This document shows, in pieces, positions 1 through 10,343 of a DNA stretch of 64,000 bases. The position numbers and the translations under genes were made by a program. Numbering within the stretch: the stretch's first letter is position 1; each line of letters begins with the position of its first letter. The notes beneath the pieces are model-generated. The model did no database searches, was not told where the DNA came from, and was given only the letters and a program-made list of their open reading frames with translations. Origin of the DNA: Cladophialophora immunda (Eukaryota; Ascomycota; Eurotiomycetes; Chaetothyriales; Herpotrichiellaceae); assembly GCF_000835495.1 (NCBI RefSeq), contig NW_015622543.1, positions 806,001 to 870,000 of the forward strand, given 5' to 3'.

Positions 1-1562
1 CACCGAACCCGGCGGACTGCTGAGGGTATGCGCCACTTTGACCTGGCCCAGGTGATACGGCAAGTGCTGGCCTCGTGGCTCCGTTTGTCACCGCAGTGAC
101 TGCACTTTGCAAAGTTGAGACGCCACGTTGTTCTTGTTGAGTGATTGCATTCGAGACGTCATCAATGGGTCTTTCGCCAGGCCCGGGCTTATACCCGGGT
201 AGTTCTGCCGATCTCGTACCTGGTGAAGCACCAAGAGGCTGTCCCCATCCATGTCTGCTTTCAAATGTGTCCTGTCGAGCTGCTGTAGGTTGCGGGGCAG
301 GTTCAAAGGGTGCGCGCCCTCTACTCTGAAGAGATTGAGTCATCGTGCCGCTAGGAGTCGTGACTCTGATAGCGTCCGGATTCTCCTCAGTCCCGCATTC
401 GATACGGTACCCCGGTGGAAGAAATGTGTTGAATCCTTGTATCAGAGCGGGATGGCCGTTGAAGAGATTTGACACACGCTCAATAACTCCTGGCGTATCG
501 ATCGCTTGGCTCTTGAAGTCCTTCATAATGTCCAAGAACCTGTTATACACATCTGGGTGATCACTGAAGCGTACTTTGACTTGGTCAAGGTAGCTTAAAG
601 CATCATTCAAGATGGGTTGTTGGCCGTGTGCTAGTTGTGCTGGAGCGGGCATCGGAGACGGACCAGGCATGAACGATTGACCTGGTTGTGGAGGCGCCGC
701 CGGCACTGGCTGCTGCATGTATTGGGATGGTCTCTGCGATTCATGTTGTCCGGGTCCCCCGAAGAGGCTGCCGCCATTGGATACGCCAGGACCTCCATTC
801 GCCAGAAGGCCGTTGGGACCATGAATCGAGTTTTGGACCTTTGAGGCTACGGGCTGATGAATAGGAATCGAGCCGGCATGACTCTGCACTGGGCGCTGTT
901 GTTGCGGCTGTTGTTGCTGCTGTTCTCGGTGCATGCGCTCCATCTGTTCCCTTTCCTGAGCCTCACGCTCTCGTTCACGCATGATCATTTCATCTCTCTG
1001 TCTCTGCATCTCGAGGTTGTTACGCTCGCGCATCTCTCTTTCTCTCATTTCATGCTCCCTCATTTCTCGCTCTCGGAGCTCTCTCATCTCCCTGTCACGG
1101 CCGAGGTACGGAGGTGAGTGCTGGGGCATGTTATGTCCCATCGGCCCACCGATAGGGTGACCTTGAGGTTGCGGGGGCGGAGGCTGGGTGTTATACTGAT
1201 GTTGCTGCTGATGATTTGGAGGGCCCTGAGTCAAGTCTGCGATAGACAGGCTGTGGCTTGCAGAAGGCTGCGAATGATGCTGATGATAAGACGAGGGCGG
1301 CGGTGGTAGGACATGCGGAGGAGGTTGCGCAGGCCCATTAGGACTGTTGACGCAGAACACGAGTTAGCGGAGCAAATAGTGGCAGCAGACACACCGAGGA
1401 GGATCGACAAAAGCATCATTCAACAAATCGCAAGGTGTGCGCGGTGAATGATAAGTGAACACAAACATACCCGAAGCTAGCAAAAGGTCTTCCCTGTGAC
1501 TGAGGCTCACTCTGAGGGGGCCCCCCAGGTCCGCGCCAGTGGTCTCCCGGATTTTGGTTCAT
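1..1562 (-). CDS. sin3: Sin3-type transcriptional corepressor, N-terminal part (cut by left edge)
   Basis: Scaffold of the Sin3/Rpd3 histone deacetylase complex, acting in the nucleus. The start codon is at 1562-1560. Exon 1 (1562-1471) ends in phase 2 at a GTATGT donor, the intron is 1344-1470, and exon 2 (1343 to the edge) stays open without a stop. The protein opens with a low-complexity Pro/Gln stretch, then a Glu/Arg/Met-rich repeat ([11 protein letters not shown] style) and more Gln/Pro. A paired amphipathic helix (PAH1) is encoded at about 410-630: it has the family signature [12 protein letters not shown], then [17 protein letters not shown], then the [17 protein letters not shown] ending. 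PAH2, PAH3 and the HDAC-interacting region lie outside the window. The identification is firm because PAH1 is diagnostic; the exact start could move if a further 5' intron exists. Confidence 0.93.
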
Positions 1563-2090
1563 TATTGATGATTATCTCAGACTTGTTGGAATTATGACGC
1601 TTTGGCGCACCTCATTTTTGTCCTCTTGTTGGGCCAGGTCGATGGAAAGCGATGTTCGCAGGCACAGACACGTGTACGACAAAAGGGCGATAAATGAGGG
1701 ACGACTGTGGCCTCCCTGAATGCGGAAAACCGACAGGAGATGGACAGGGTAGGCGCTGGACGCAACAAGCTTGATCTGAACAAAAGCAAGGACTATCGAA
1801 GACAAGGATGCGATGAGGGAATAGAAGATGGGATGGTCAGGGGACTTTTTCTCCAAAGCTTCTCGGTGCTGTGGATGCGCAGTCTGTGGAGGATGCGAGC
1901 ATGACGCCTGCTTCGTGACTGGCCCGGCTTTGCCAGAAGCGGACTAGGGTCCATCGCTAAACCTTCTTCTTACAGCTATGTCGTAGTGTTGCTCCACAGA
2001 AATCTAGCATGGAGCCTTGTCGGAATTCCCTCGCCTTGAAGCTATGGGAGAAATGTATGGAGTAATAGTCAGCAGACCCGTCCCCCTTTT
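1563..2090. other. Intergenic, sin3 promoter side
   Basis: About 530 bases between the 3' end of the DUF7721 gene and the sin3 start, both on the minus strand. I see no further gene, only short overlapping open frames on both strands without family character. It presumably holds the sin3 5' leader and promoter. Confidence 0.6.
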
Positions 2091-2954
2091 TCAAGAGAAG
2101 AATTTGCTGGCAAGGCTCATCAGCCCAGAAGCACCGCCGCCACCACCTCCTTGACCACCCTTCATATACATCTGCAAGGCCATTTTTGCAGCCATGTTGA
2201 TCGCCGACTGCTTGTCTGTGCCGCCCTGAACATTGCCCATGTTGCTCTGCTGGTCGAACAGTTTTGAAGCTTCTTGCATGGCCATGGAGATCATCTGAGA
2301 CTGGGATCCGCCTCCACCAGACCCAGAGAACATCTTCAAGGCTTGCATCGCAGCCCCCGCTCCCAAGCTGGAGGCGTCGTGCTGCTGGCCGCCACCGTCT
2401 TGCTGGTAGAGCATCTGATGGCTTTGCTGCATACGACCTTCGTCAACGTCCTCGGATTGAGCACTGTGCTTGTTTTGGTTGAGAAATGACATGGCCTGAG
2501 AAAAAAGACCGGAATCTTGCGGATTGCCGTGTTGCTGGCTGTGTCGCATCACTTCCTCTTGGTCGTAGTCGGCAGATCCGCCTCCTCCATAGCCTCCGCC
2601 TGAGGGTCTTCCATACCCGCCGTCGCCTCCATATCCTCCACCTCCGCCCGAGCTGCCACCATAGCCTTCATCATCGCGACGACCATGATGGCGAGGTGGT
2701 TCATCTCCGTAGCCTCCACTCATGCCACCACCTCCATAGCCGTCGTCTCTTCCAGAGCGTCCTTCTTGTCGGCCATAACCGTCCCCTTTTCCGTGCCCTC
2801 CCTGCTGGCGTTGTTCGCCATAGTCATCCCGGCGGCCCCCGCCTTGGCCGTTGTCGTCAAAGCGCTGGCTCTGGTCGTAGTAGTTGTCTCCGCCGCGACC
2901 ACCGCCGCCGTACTCGCGAGGGTCCCCGCCTTGACGGTCGTAGTAGTCTGACAT
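2091..2954 (-). CDS. Glycine-rich DUF7721-type protein ('beta-flanking protein' family)
   Basis: Uninterrupted 287-aa frame with a clean ATG at 2954-2952. Residues 1-130 are low complexity: Tyr/Gly/Asp/Arg-rich with repeated GGYG, GGGGG and RRDD blocks, which suggests intrinsic disorder. Residues about 140-287 form the conserved part, with helices such as SGLFSQAMSFLNQNK, GAGAAMQALKMF and INMAAKMALQMYMK separated by Gln- and Gly-rich linkers, ending GLMSLASKFFS. This architecture fits fungal proteins annotated as DUF7721 or 'beta-flanking protein'; a molecular function is not established to my knowledge. There is no signal peptide or membrane segment. An octamer TGACGTCA lies about 240 bases upstream (3196-3203), so bZIP control is conceivable. 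Gene model is strong, function unknown. Confidence 0.85.
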   Translation of the reverse strand: MSDYYDRQGGDPREYGGGGRGGDNYYDQSQRFDDNGQGGGRRDDYGEQRQQGGHGKGDGYGRQEGRSGRDDGYGGGGMSGGYGDEPPRHHGRRDDEGYGGSSGGGGGYGGDGGYGRPSGGGYGGGGSADYDQEEVMRHSQQHGNPQDSGLFSQAMSFLNQNKHSAQSEDVDEGRMQQSHQMLYQQDGGGQQHDASSLGAGAAMQALKMFSGSGGGGSQSQMISMAMQEASKLFDQQSNMGNVQGGTDKQSAINMAAKMALQMYMKGGQGGGGGGASGLMSLASKFFS

Positions 2955-4148
2955 GATCGGACGTTGATAGTGAAATGAGGGGTAATCTCGCGGACTGCGA
3001 TGAAATTCGGGTTATGTGGAGAGTGGAAGAGATATCGGAGCAGGGAGATCCGAAAGATCTGGATGCGGGTGGTATGCCCTGATTTTCGCACCTGTTACCT
3101 AGGTGGTTTCTGTGATAGAGAGAGTTCAGCTTCGGTTCTCGAGGTCAAGGTCTGAACCGCTGCGAGTGGCAGATGGGGCTAGCCGCGTTGGCCAATGACG
3201 TCAGTGACTCAATGCTCCTTGTGCTTCTCAGTCCTCGGTCTTCGCTGTCGAAACCTCATAAAGCGGTTACGAAATAGTGTTCACCATGTTTCTTCCTACA
3301 CCTCCAGTCGCATTGCACTAATTATTGCTACAGACTTGATTTCCAGTAACGTTAAACAGAAATGCAGCGCTGGTCCACCACGGCTGACGCGACTGTACTC
3401 GCGAATGCAACAAGGTCAACCGGCAACACCACTAGAAGACCTGCTAACAGATAAGCACTGCTGGAGAGATATGGATCAGCCCCGGGTCGAGAACAGCGAG
3501 ATAGGGCGTCTCTCCATGAATTGCGATATTCATCAAAACCGACTACGCTGTTTGGAACCGATATCCTGCTCTTGGGGCCACGAAGCCACCCCACTTGGTA
3601 GACAACAGTAAGACTACTACACTGCTATGAGCCCCGTGTCGAAGACGACTACAAGTATTTTAAGAAAGCCTGTACCGACACCGTGGACACTGGAAGATGG
3701 AATGGAAATGCCGACTTCCAACGATTTTGTGCGAGGGCGAGAGACGGGGCTGATTACTTCCAAGGTGATTGTGAATAAGAAATGCCAGGGATGGCCTAAC
3801 CTCGTCCACAAGTAACACGGTTTATCGTGATCATTAGAACTGACATCCACCTACCTTTTCGAGAGAACCTCTGTAGAATGATATGTAACAGCGACATGGA
3901 AGTTGAGTACCATGAAACCAAGTAAACTGGTTTCGTCCCTCGGCCGAACATCCTCCGATTCCGGAACAATGACGTGTGCCATATAATTTTCAAAACGACT
4001 CTCACCGAAATCGTCCCCTTCTGCGCCTTGAGATTTATCCTTCTCTCTGCCTGCAACCGTCGAACCCCTTGTGCAATCAATTTTATTGATATCCTGCCCC
4101 CTCGCCAGCAGGTCACTGGTGATCCTTTCTCTCAGGAACACTGTAGCC
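2955..4148. other. Intergenic region between divergent DUF7721 and jac1 genes
   Basis: Nearly 1.2 kb with no gene I can support. There is an open plus-strand frame at 3196-3611 (138 codons) and a minus-strand frame whose ATG overlaps the jac1 start (4150 down to 3851, 99 codons, followed by a possible GTAGGT donor). Neither has recognisable domains or a convincing downstream exon, so both are left uncalled. Confidence 0.5.
3196..3203. promoter_or_regulatory. CRE-like palindrome TGACGTCA
   Basis: Perfect 8-bp cAMP-response-element consensus, the binding site of ATF/CREB-type bZIP factors, with a CCAAT box overlapping its first base (CCAAT at 3192-3196). It lies about 240 bases upstream of the minus-strand DUF7721 gene and about 950 bases upstream of jac1. 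Position suits the DUF7721 promoter. The motif is seen; use is inferred. Confidence 0.4.
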
Positions 4149-4982
4149 ATGTCAGGAGCAGTGCCGACGCGACAGACACTCCGGCACCTCCGCCGCCTCT
4201 GCTTGATTGACTCACCCACAGCGACGACTGCGCCTGCAACGACGAGAAGGAGACCAAGCCTCTTGCAATGTTCGCGACCACTATCGACTCGTCATCCACG
4301 ACAAGCATTTAGCACGTCCGCCATATGCCACCAACAGCCTCGAGCGCAGACTCAAGCCGAAGGGCCACCCGAAACGACGGAGCAGCCCAAAGAAGAGGAT
4401 GCAACGCTTTCCGCCAGCCCTCTGGACGTGACGAATTACTACACGCTCTTTCCCCTGACACTCGCGTCAGGTCCGCCGCCTCGGGGCGCATTCGACATCC
4501 CCCTCTCGCATCTCCGCCGCGAGTTCCTGCGCCTCCAGTCGCAATACCACCCGGACAAATTCCCGCCGGGCACGGCCTCGCACCAGAAATCCCGCGCGCT
4601 CTCCTCCCTCCTGAACAACGCCTACAAGACCCTGTCCGACCCGCTCCTACGCGCGAGGTACCTTCTCCAGCTTAATCATGGAATCGACATCACGCACGAG
4701 GACAACGCCACCCATGCGGGAGTGACGGACCACAGCACGTTGCTGGAAGTCATGGAGGCACAGGAGATGCTGGAGGAGGCGACTACTCATGACGAGATCG
4801 AAACATTGATGAGAGACAATGTAGAGAGGATAAGGGAGACGGAGAAGGCGTTGGGTGAAGCTTTTGAAAAGGACGATGTCGAGAGTGCGAAAAGGGAATG
4901 TATCAAGTTGAATTACTGGCGGAGTTTGCACTCTGCGTTACATGAATGGGAGCCAGGCAAGGAGGTAAGATTGGTGCATTAA
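4149..4982 (+). CDS. jac1: Mitochondrial J-type co-chaperone Jac1/HscB (iron-sulfur cluster transfer)
   Basis: Jac1 brings the scaffold Isu1 to the mitochondrial Hsp70 and stimulates its ATPase so the Fe-S cluster is passed on. The 277-aa product has an Arg/Ser/Thr-rich N-terminus (residues 1-60, e.g. RHLRRLCL, RHPRQAFSTSA) typical of a matrix presequence. Then comes a J domain (about 93-165) with LRREFLRLQSQYHPDKFP and the essential HPD at 134-136, followed by LLNNAYKTLSDPLLRARYLL. The C-terminal HSCB helical domain contains LLEVMEAQEMLEE and ends KLNYWRSLHSALHEWE. The frame is open from 4071, but 4149 gives the more plausible presequence start. No intron is needed. A GTAAG inside the last codons could mimic a donor, but the family ends this way. 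Confidence 0.93.
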   Translation: MSGAVPTRQTLRHLRRLCLIDSPTATTAPATTRRRPSLLQCSRPLSTRHPRQAFSTSAICHQQPRAQTQAEGPPETTEQPKEEDATLSASPLDVTNYYTLFPLTLASGPPPRGAFDIPLSHLRREFLRLQSQYHPDKFPPGTASHQKSRALSSLLNNAYKTLSDPLLRARYLLQLNHGIDITHEDNATHAGVTDHSTLLEVMEAQEMLEEATTHDEIETLMRDNVERIRETEKALGEAFEKDDVESAKRECIKLNYWRSLHSALHEWEPGKEVRLVH

Positions 4983-5355
4983 CTTACCGGGGTGATTGCA
5001 AAATATCGGTCTACCTGTATCGCAAAAAAAAAAATGATGGATGCGATTGATTTGCTATACAGATCGTGCATACCCAATCTACTTCATATCTAGCCCTTTT
5101 GGCGTATCGATACTGGATCTCTTATCCAATTAACATTCGCAGATCAATCCAGCCGATGAACCTCGTTCCACCCGTCTCGTCTGTGACCTGTATTTGATGC
5201 TCAGACGTAAAGAACCACATGCCTTGGTCTCAGACCTTGACATTGTCAAACATGAGACTAGAACCCCTCGGAAGTATCTCCGGTTCGCCATTGGTCTCAC
5301 CAGGCTCGCTTCGATTGTGATTTTCCGGCTTTTTCTTGGTGTCCGGGACCAGCTT
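4983..5355. other. Convergent intergenic spacer
   Basis: About 370 bases between the 3' ends of jac1 (plus) and the beta-barrel gene (minus). It contains an A-rich run near 5022-5033 and no coding signal; presumably the two 3' untranslated regions. Confidence 0.6.
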
Positions 5356-6102
5356 CTATTTGGTTTTCTCTATCAAGTTGCTCTTCACCTCTCGTGTGAG
5401 ACCTTTCGTCTCGTCATGGGCGTGTTTCGTCTTTGAGGTCTTTTCGATGCGCGTAGCCTCTTGTTTCATCTCTTCGGCAAAAAAGCTGTTCCACTTGTCC
5501 TTCTGACCCTGCGGCCAGGTCAAGCTCACGGAAAACACTTCTCGCTCCGGATCTTCAAGCATGGGGCTACGTCCTTGATGATTCTTTGACAGCACCAGTC
5601 GATCCAGGCCACAGAAGTTCTCAGTATAGCCCCACGGCTTGAATATCTCCTGGTCTCGGCAGAATAGGTTGACACCAAACTCAGTCCATGTGTGCTCATA
5701 GAGGGCGGCAGGCACAAAGTAGACGTCCGAAATCACATTGCAAAGCCAATCGGGGACATGCAAGACATTTTCCAGGACAATGGTGTGGTTTTCTCGGCTG
5801 CCCGGTTCTCGACGAAGCTTGAGTTCGACTGTCCCAATGCCGCGAACTGGCACTTGGCGTTGGTCAGAAACTGTGAGGACGTATGACTTGAAGGAGACGT
5901 ATGTCTTGAAGGTGGCACGGTCGATGGCTATGTGGACATTGGAGGCTGTCGAGAAGATCCAGTCATAACATTGCTTCTTTTTGGGTTTCTTAGTTGGCAG
6001 ACCATAAGACTTGGCTCGTTTGTGATGGTGTGTGTAATAGTACGAGCTCGGCTGGATAGTGGGAGGAGGCAAGTCCCCACGTGGATCGAGCATAAAAGAC
6101 AT
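5356..6102 (-). CDS. TNT1-94-like Pol beta-barrel domain protein (retroelement-derived, catalytic Asp lost)
   Basis: Single-exon 248-aa frame; the ATG at 6102-6100 is the first in-frame ATG, although the frame is open to 6222. After a Pro/His/Lys-rich head comes a domain (about residues 47-140) like the 'TNT 1-94-like beta-barrel' region at the aspartic protease end of Ty1/copia Pol. It has DWIFSTASNVHIA, then VPVRGIGTVEL, then ENVLHVPDWLCNVISDV. In copia proteases the first motif reads W-x-x-D-S-G-A-S; here the Asp is Ser and the Gly is Ala, so peptidase activity is unlikely. The C-terminal part (VFSVSLTWP, then a Lys/Glu-rich tail) has no Pol homology I recognise. No LTR, reverse transcriptase or integrase flanks it. 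It resembles single-gene fungal derivatives of Pol, probably co-opted; role unknown. Confidence 0.8.
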   Translation of the reverse strand: MSFMLDPRGDLPPPTIQPSSYYYTHHHKRAKSYGLPTKKPKKKQCYDWIFSTASNVHIAIDRATFKTYVSFKSYVLTVSDQRQVPVRGIGTVELKLRREPGSRENHTIVLENVLHVPDWLCNVISDVYFVPAALYEHTWTEFGVNLFCRDQEIFKPWGYTENFCGLDRLVLSKNHQGRSPMLEDPEREVFSVSLTWPQGQKDKWNSFFAEEMKQEATRIEKTSKTKHAHDETKGLTREVKSNLIEKTK

Positions 6103-8525
6103 GTTGATAGGCGTGCTTGGACCGGAAACAGTACGATCTTGCGGTCTTTGATGACAATGTTGGTGTGTGGGAATAGGTCCGCTGTTCTCAAGGAGTGACA
6201 ATGGTGATATTGGTGTTGTCAAGAGTATCTACTCGCCAAAAGAGTGAGAAAGTAGCCAAAGATTGGGGAGGGTGAGGTGAGCGGAAGGGCGCAAGTGTCA
6301 AGGGTAGCGAGAGTGCTAACAATCGGTGGTTGAATGGCGGTTGAGGTGTCGAATTTGTGTTCCTACGAACTGGCAAGGGCGCCCTGTCGTCCCGATAGCG
6401 GCTGTCATGGCTGTCTCCCTGATGGAAACTGTAGATCGGAGGGCAGCAGCCACTCTCAGTAATGGAATGTCTCTGCAGTCACTCGGTCTGTCCGACTTTA
6501 GGCCGTGGATGAGGTCAGAGTAGAAACCGTCACGACGACTGTAAAAAGGGAATGCGGTCGACATGTCGATCTTAACGCGACGTCACCCAGACTCCAGAAA
6601 AGAAAGCGACGAGGTCACCTGCGAGTGGCCATAAGTATTTGAATGTTGAGAGCATGGTTCGTGGGACAGTGTGACACTCTTCCGAAAGCGCAGGGGGGAG
6701 GGGGGGAGGAGGAGGAGGAGGCTGCTGGTTGGGCCATTCTTGTGTCACTCTCTGCCAACATCGTCGACCCTCAACCCTTTTTCCTCCGCCGTGGCAATCT
6801 AACCTGTTGACACTTCAGAGACAAATAGTCGAGCTACTTCCAGCTCCCTGAGGATCTGATCAGTGAGCCCCAGTCCATCGCATGGTCGTCGCAGCTTCAC
6901 CCTACTCATTGACGCCCACGCAAATCGTCATGCATCCGATTCAACCTGTATCTCGACCAGAGCACCAGCCAGATGCAGTATGTCGGAAATAGAACAGTCA
7001 TATTCTTCTGAGCACTGACGCATTTCCAAGGACGAGAGCCCATCCCTCGATGTTTTTATGCTGCGTCGACCCAGGCCACGGCCAATGAATCCGCTCCCTG
7101 ACCCCCCTCCAGTCCCAAATTGACAATCACTATCCCATCCAGAGCCATGGTAGATGGACAGAATATCCAAAGGACAGATATGGAGCTTAGGGCCTGATAA
7201 AATATACAGATGTTGCGCTTTGTTGTGATTGCAAGGATGGTCGTCGTGAGATTGAGAGAACTGACCCAAAGATGCACCTCTCCGTCTTGTGCCTCACCGT
7301 GGGAAGAAATTACGGTGCCACTACAACTGAGGCGATAGAGCAAGCAGGCTGGATAGATAAGCACTCTCGAGTACGCTCTTTCAAAAGCTTCTTGTGCATT
7401 TTCTCCCGAATATTCGAGACTTCGCAGGTCTCTGCGGACCTTCTCGGCGACAGTCGACTGAATACAAATCTCTTCTGTCGCAACTAGATGCTCGAAAAGC
7501 CTCAGCTCCTTCGGGATTATGTCCGCCCCTTTGGCATATTACTGCGGACACAAACCTGCGAAGTACCAGTGAAAAGTCTACGGTCGAGTCGACCATCTCC
7601 TCTGTGTGCGATAAAGTTACAACCTCAGCATTACTGCTTGCTGGGCCATTTACGAGCTAATTCGCTTCCCAGCGCAAAACTCAATCTTTCTCATGCTTGG
7701 ACAACGATAAGTCCCAGAGACTTCATCGTTCCAGTGAAGGTGAGAATATAGGTTGGTACATCCACAAACTTGAAAAGGTTGTTCAAAATCGATCGAATCA
7801 TGCTTCTGTCCCTAGACTCGACCACCGGGTCCAGCCAACTTCACCCAGACAGACACTGAACTACAGTCCGTGTCACCGTACGAAGGTCTCGATGCAGATG
7901 TCCCACGGTGTAGCCACCGCAAGCTACCTGGCTACAAAAACGATCCTCCAGATACACTTTCACATTCGACATAGTGCAGGGCAGTTCTTCTACTCTGCGC
8001 AGCGGTTGTCTTCCTGGTTCTGCAACGAGGACGCCAGCGTTCACAGCGTCGTCCCCAAGATAGCAAGATGCCTCGAGCCCAAGTCGCAATGCGCTAGCCA
8101 CCAGCGCGAGAAATACACTCGAACCATGGTTGTCCTAGCGAAGAGTTTGGCGTCTGAGCACCCTCGTGAGAGTTACTTGGGCATGGACCGCGTCTTTGCG
8201 CTTTCTATTCGCGTTCTGCGAGTCCCGGATCTCGACCCAAACAACAAGTATTTGGCTTTGGGTCGACGTGGGGACGAGGACCTCGAGAGGACCTTTTGGT
8301 TGCCAGTAGAAGTATATATTGTCTCTTCGAGGCTCTCCAGTTTGCAGCTAAGAAGTTCTCTCAGACATACTGACACCTGATTGCAACGCTTTACTGACCG
8401 GCAGCCGCACTCACCTGACATCACTGGCGCGTACGACACAGCCACAGTATACGAACACTCACTCAACACTACTTCCCTTTCAGGTAGCCTCCCTTCACAA
8501 CATCCCCTCATCAATACTTTTCGAG
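6103..8525. other. Long gene-poor interval
   Basis: About 2.4 kb without a supported gene. It includes a purine-rich G tract (about 6690-6720). A minus-strand frame at 6928-7269 and another at 7841-8101 look somewhat protein-like, with a plus-strand frame of 227 codons (7697-8380) opposite. None starts, splices or matches a family convincingly; small spliced genes or relics cannot be excluded. Confidence 0.45.
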
Positions 8526-9296
8526 ATGGCGTTATATCAACCCTCCAACAATAACGCCACAGCTACCGCTATCTCCATGTCTCTCAGCCACGATGACGAG
8601 CCCCTTGAGCGCTCCTTGTCTTCTCTAGTTCCAACGACCGTGGGCCGCAACCAACGCCGCCGCATACCCATGCTCGAAATCGACGAGGATGGGATCGAGG
8701 ATATTCAGGTCCCCTTAATTCCAGCGATCGGACGGATCGAGGACTTGATTCGATATCCTTCACCGCCGTCCTCGCCGCCATCACCGTCAACACCCATCAT
8801 CAGACCAGTGCCCGACCACGGGGCAACGCCAATACCTGACTTCGACCTGCAAGACCTGTTTGCACCAGCGCCGGTCCGTGGGTCGGTCATCCGGACGAAC
8901 GAGGATGTCCTCTGGCGTACTTACAATGGAGTTAGTGGGGCGGGTGGTGCTCCACTTGAGCGTCTCCTGCCAGTTATACGTGTCGTGCCAGATGAGGAGG
9001 ACTCTTCTTCGACGCGGCCACAACGTCGACGACACCCACGGCTTCGATCTGTATCAGAAACCCCCCAACGTCTCGAATTCTTTCCACCCTTTCGGTACTC
9101 TGCATCAACTATCCGGACAAGGGCGGCGACCGAGGAGGGCAGGCGGGAGACAAGTTTACCGATGCTGGGTAGGCCGACTTTGACACCAAGCCAACAGGCG
9201 GAGGATCTTGCGGGCTTGATATACACCTTTACTGAGCATATTGCTCGGGTGCGACTTTGGGCGAGGAGAAACGGATTAGATGGGAATGAGGGTTGA
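8526..9296 (+). CDS. Hypothetical proline/arginine-rich protein
   Basis: Uninterrupted 256-aa frame beginning with ATG at 8526 and ending TGA at 9296. I do not recognise the family. The protein is low in complexity in places: a Ser/Thr/Asn-rich head, a PSPPSSPPSPSTP block (around residues 78-90), then an Arg-rich central part (RPQRRRHPRLRS) and a more ordered C-terminus (LTPSQQAEDLAGLIYTFTEHIARVRLWARRNG) predicted as amphipathic helix. There is no signal peptide, membrane segment or zinc motif. Frame length and clean ends support a real gene; a mostly disordered nuclear or cytosolic protein is the safest description. Confidence 0.6.
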   Translation: MALYQPSNNNATATAISMSLSHDDEPLERSLSSLVPTTVGRNQRRRIPMLEIDEDGIEDIQVPLIPAIGRIEDLIRYPSPPSSPPSPSTPIIRPVPDHGATPIPDFDLQDLFAPAPVRGSVIRTNEDVLWRTYNGVSGAGGAPLERLLPVIRVVPDEEDSSSTRPQRRRHPRLRSVSETPQRLEFFPPFRYSASTIRTRAATEEGRRETSLPMLGRPTLTPSQQAEDLAGLIYTFTEHIARVRLWARRNGLDGNEG

Positions 9297-10343
9297 AAGA
9301 CGGTGGAACTAGACAGGTTTCCCTGGAGTGAGTGTTCAAGGGGTCCTTGGTGTTGGTAGAAGCGACTGGCCAAGAGCAGAGGACCGTGTTTCTTCGACCA
9401 TGTATGAGTGCTACTGAGATAGAAGATAATAGTATATGGAAAATGACAACTCGTGGGATATGACCCGATTCGACAACTCGGTGGCAAATTGCCTCATGCG
9501 GTTACTGGCCGCTGGCGCCGCTTGGCACAATCACAGACTCAACATGCGACGCGACTCTAGAATCCTTCCTTCGCTTCCCTCTCGCTTTTTCATCGCTCCA
9601 TTCCTTACCTAACGCATCTCCCCTATTCCCCAAAACGCCAAAGACTTCTCGCTCAGCATTTCTGGAACTCGGCAGGATTTTGGCCGCCGACATGCGTGCT
9701 GAGGGAGATCGCATATCGCCTCGGGGGCTTCCTTGCTTTTACCCTTGAAGAAGCCTGCGAATACCCACGCATTTCAGATTGGAACGAGCCGAATCCCGAC
9801 CAGAAACTCTGGTCCCATCCGCCGATGAACGTGGAGTGACCAGCAGTGATGATTTTTTCTATAGCATCCAAAAGTGCTGCTGCTATGAGCCCTCACCTGA
9901 TGACCCAGTGTATCCCCACCGCGCTCCCCTATGACACCTTGCACTCTCCAACTGTGGTAATCGATGCGATGAACCACCGGCCAGCCTTCTGCAAGCGGAA
10001 AAACATCAAATCCTCCAGTGATCGGGCGAAGGATCAAATGGGCGCAGCCAAGAGCATAATTGCAGAGGCGGTCAATTGGCCCATTGGCACAAACTTGGAT
10101 TACTAAGGCCGGTCCTTGATCTTTTCCACTTCTGTAGAGCCCGAAACGGGTAGTGTTTGTAAGTGTTTGCGAAGCTGGACCCCTCTTCTCACTGCTGGTC
10201 GTGGACGATATCTGCTAGTCCACTCGCGGTTACTCTGAGGTTCGTCTTCTCCCCAATGCACGGTCTCGTCTCCGAATCCCGAGCTTGATATCCAGGCTGT
10301 CTGCAGAATCACCATGACCTTCATTAAGAACAACATCACATAA
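9297..10343. other. Intergenic, possible unrecognised exons
   Basis: About 1 kb. On the minus strand the stretch near 9750-9960 reads like coding sequence in pieces (AGRWFIASI, then LLDAIEKIITAGHS after a possible short intron), but the parts cannot be assembled with a start and stop. I therefore call no gene. Confidence 0.4.

Noticed and set aside
3851..4150. Minus-strand gene overlapping the jac1 start codon
   Set aside because: The 99-codon frame begins at the palindromic CATG shared with jac1 and has no recognisable domain or valid downstream exon.
5356..6222. Active Ty1/copia retrotransposon
   Set aside because: Only the beta-barrel region is present, the catalytic Asp is replaced, and no LTR, reverse transcriptase or RNase H sequence is nearby.
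7697..8380. 227-codon plus-strand frame
   Set aside because: No ATG at its head, no domain, and a competing frame opposite; coding character is weak.
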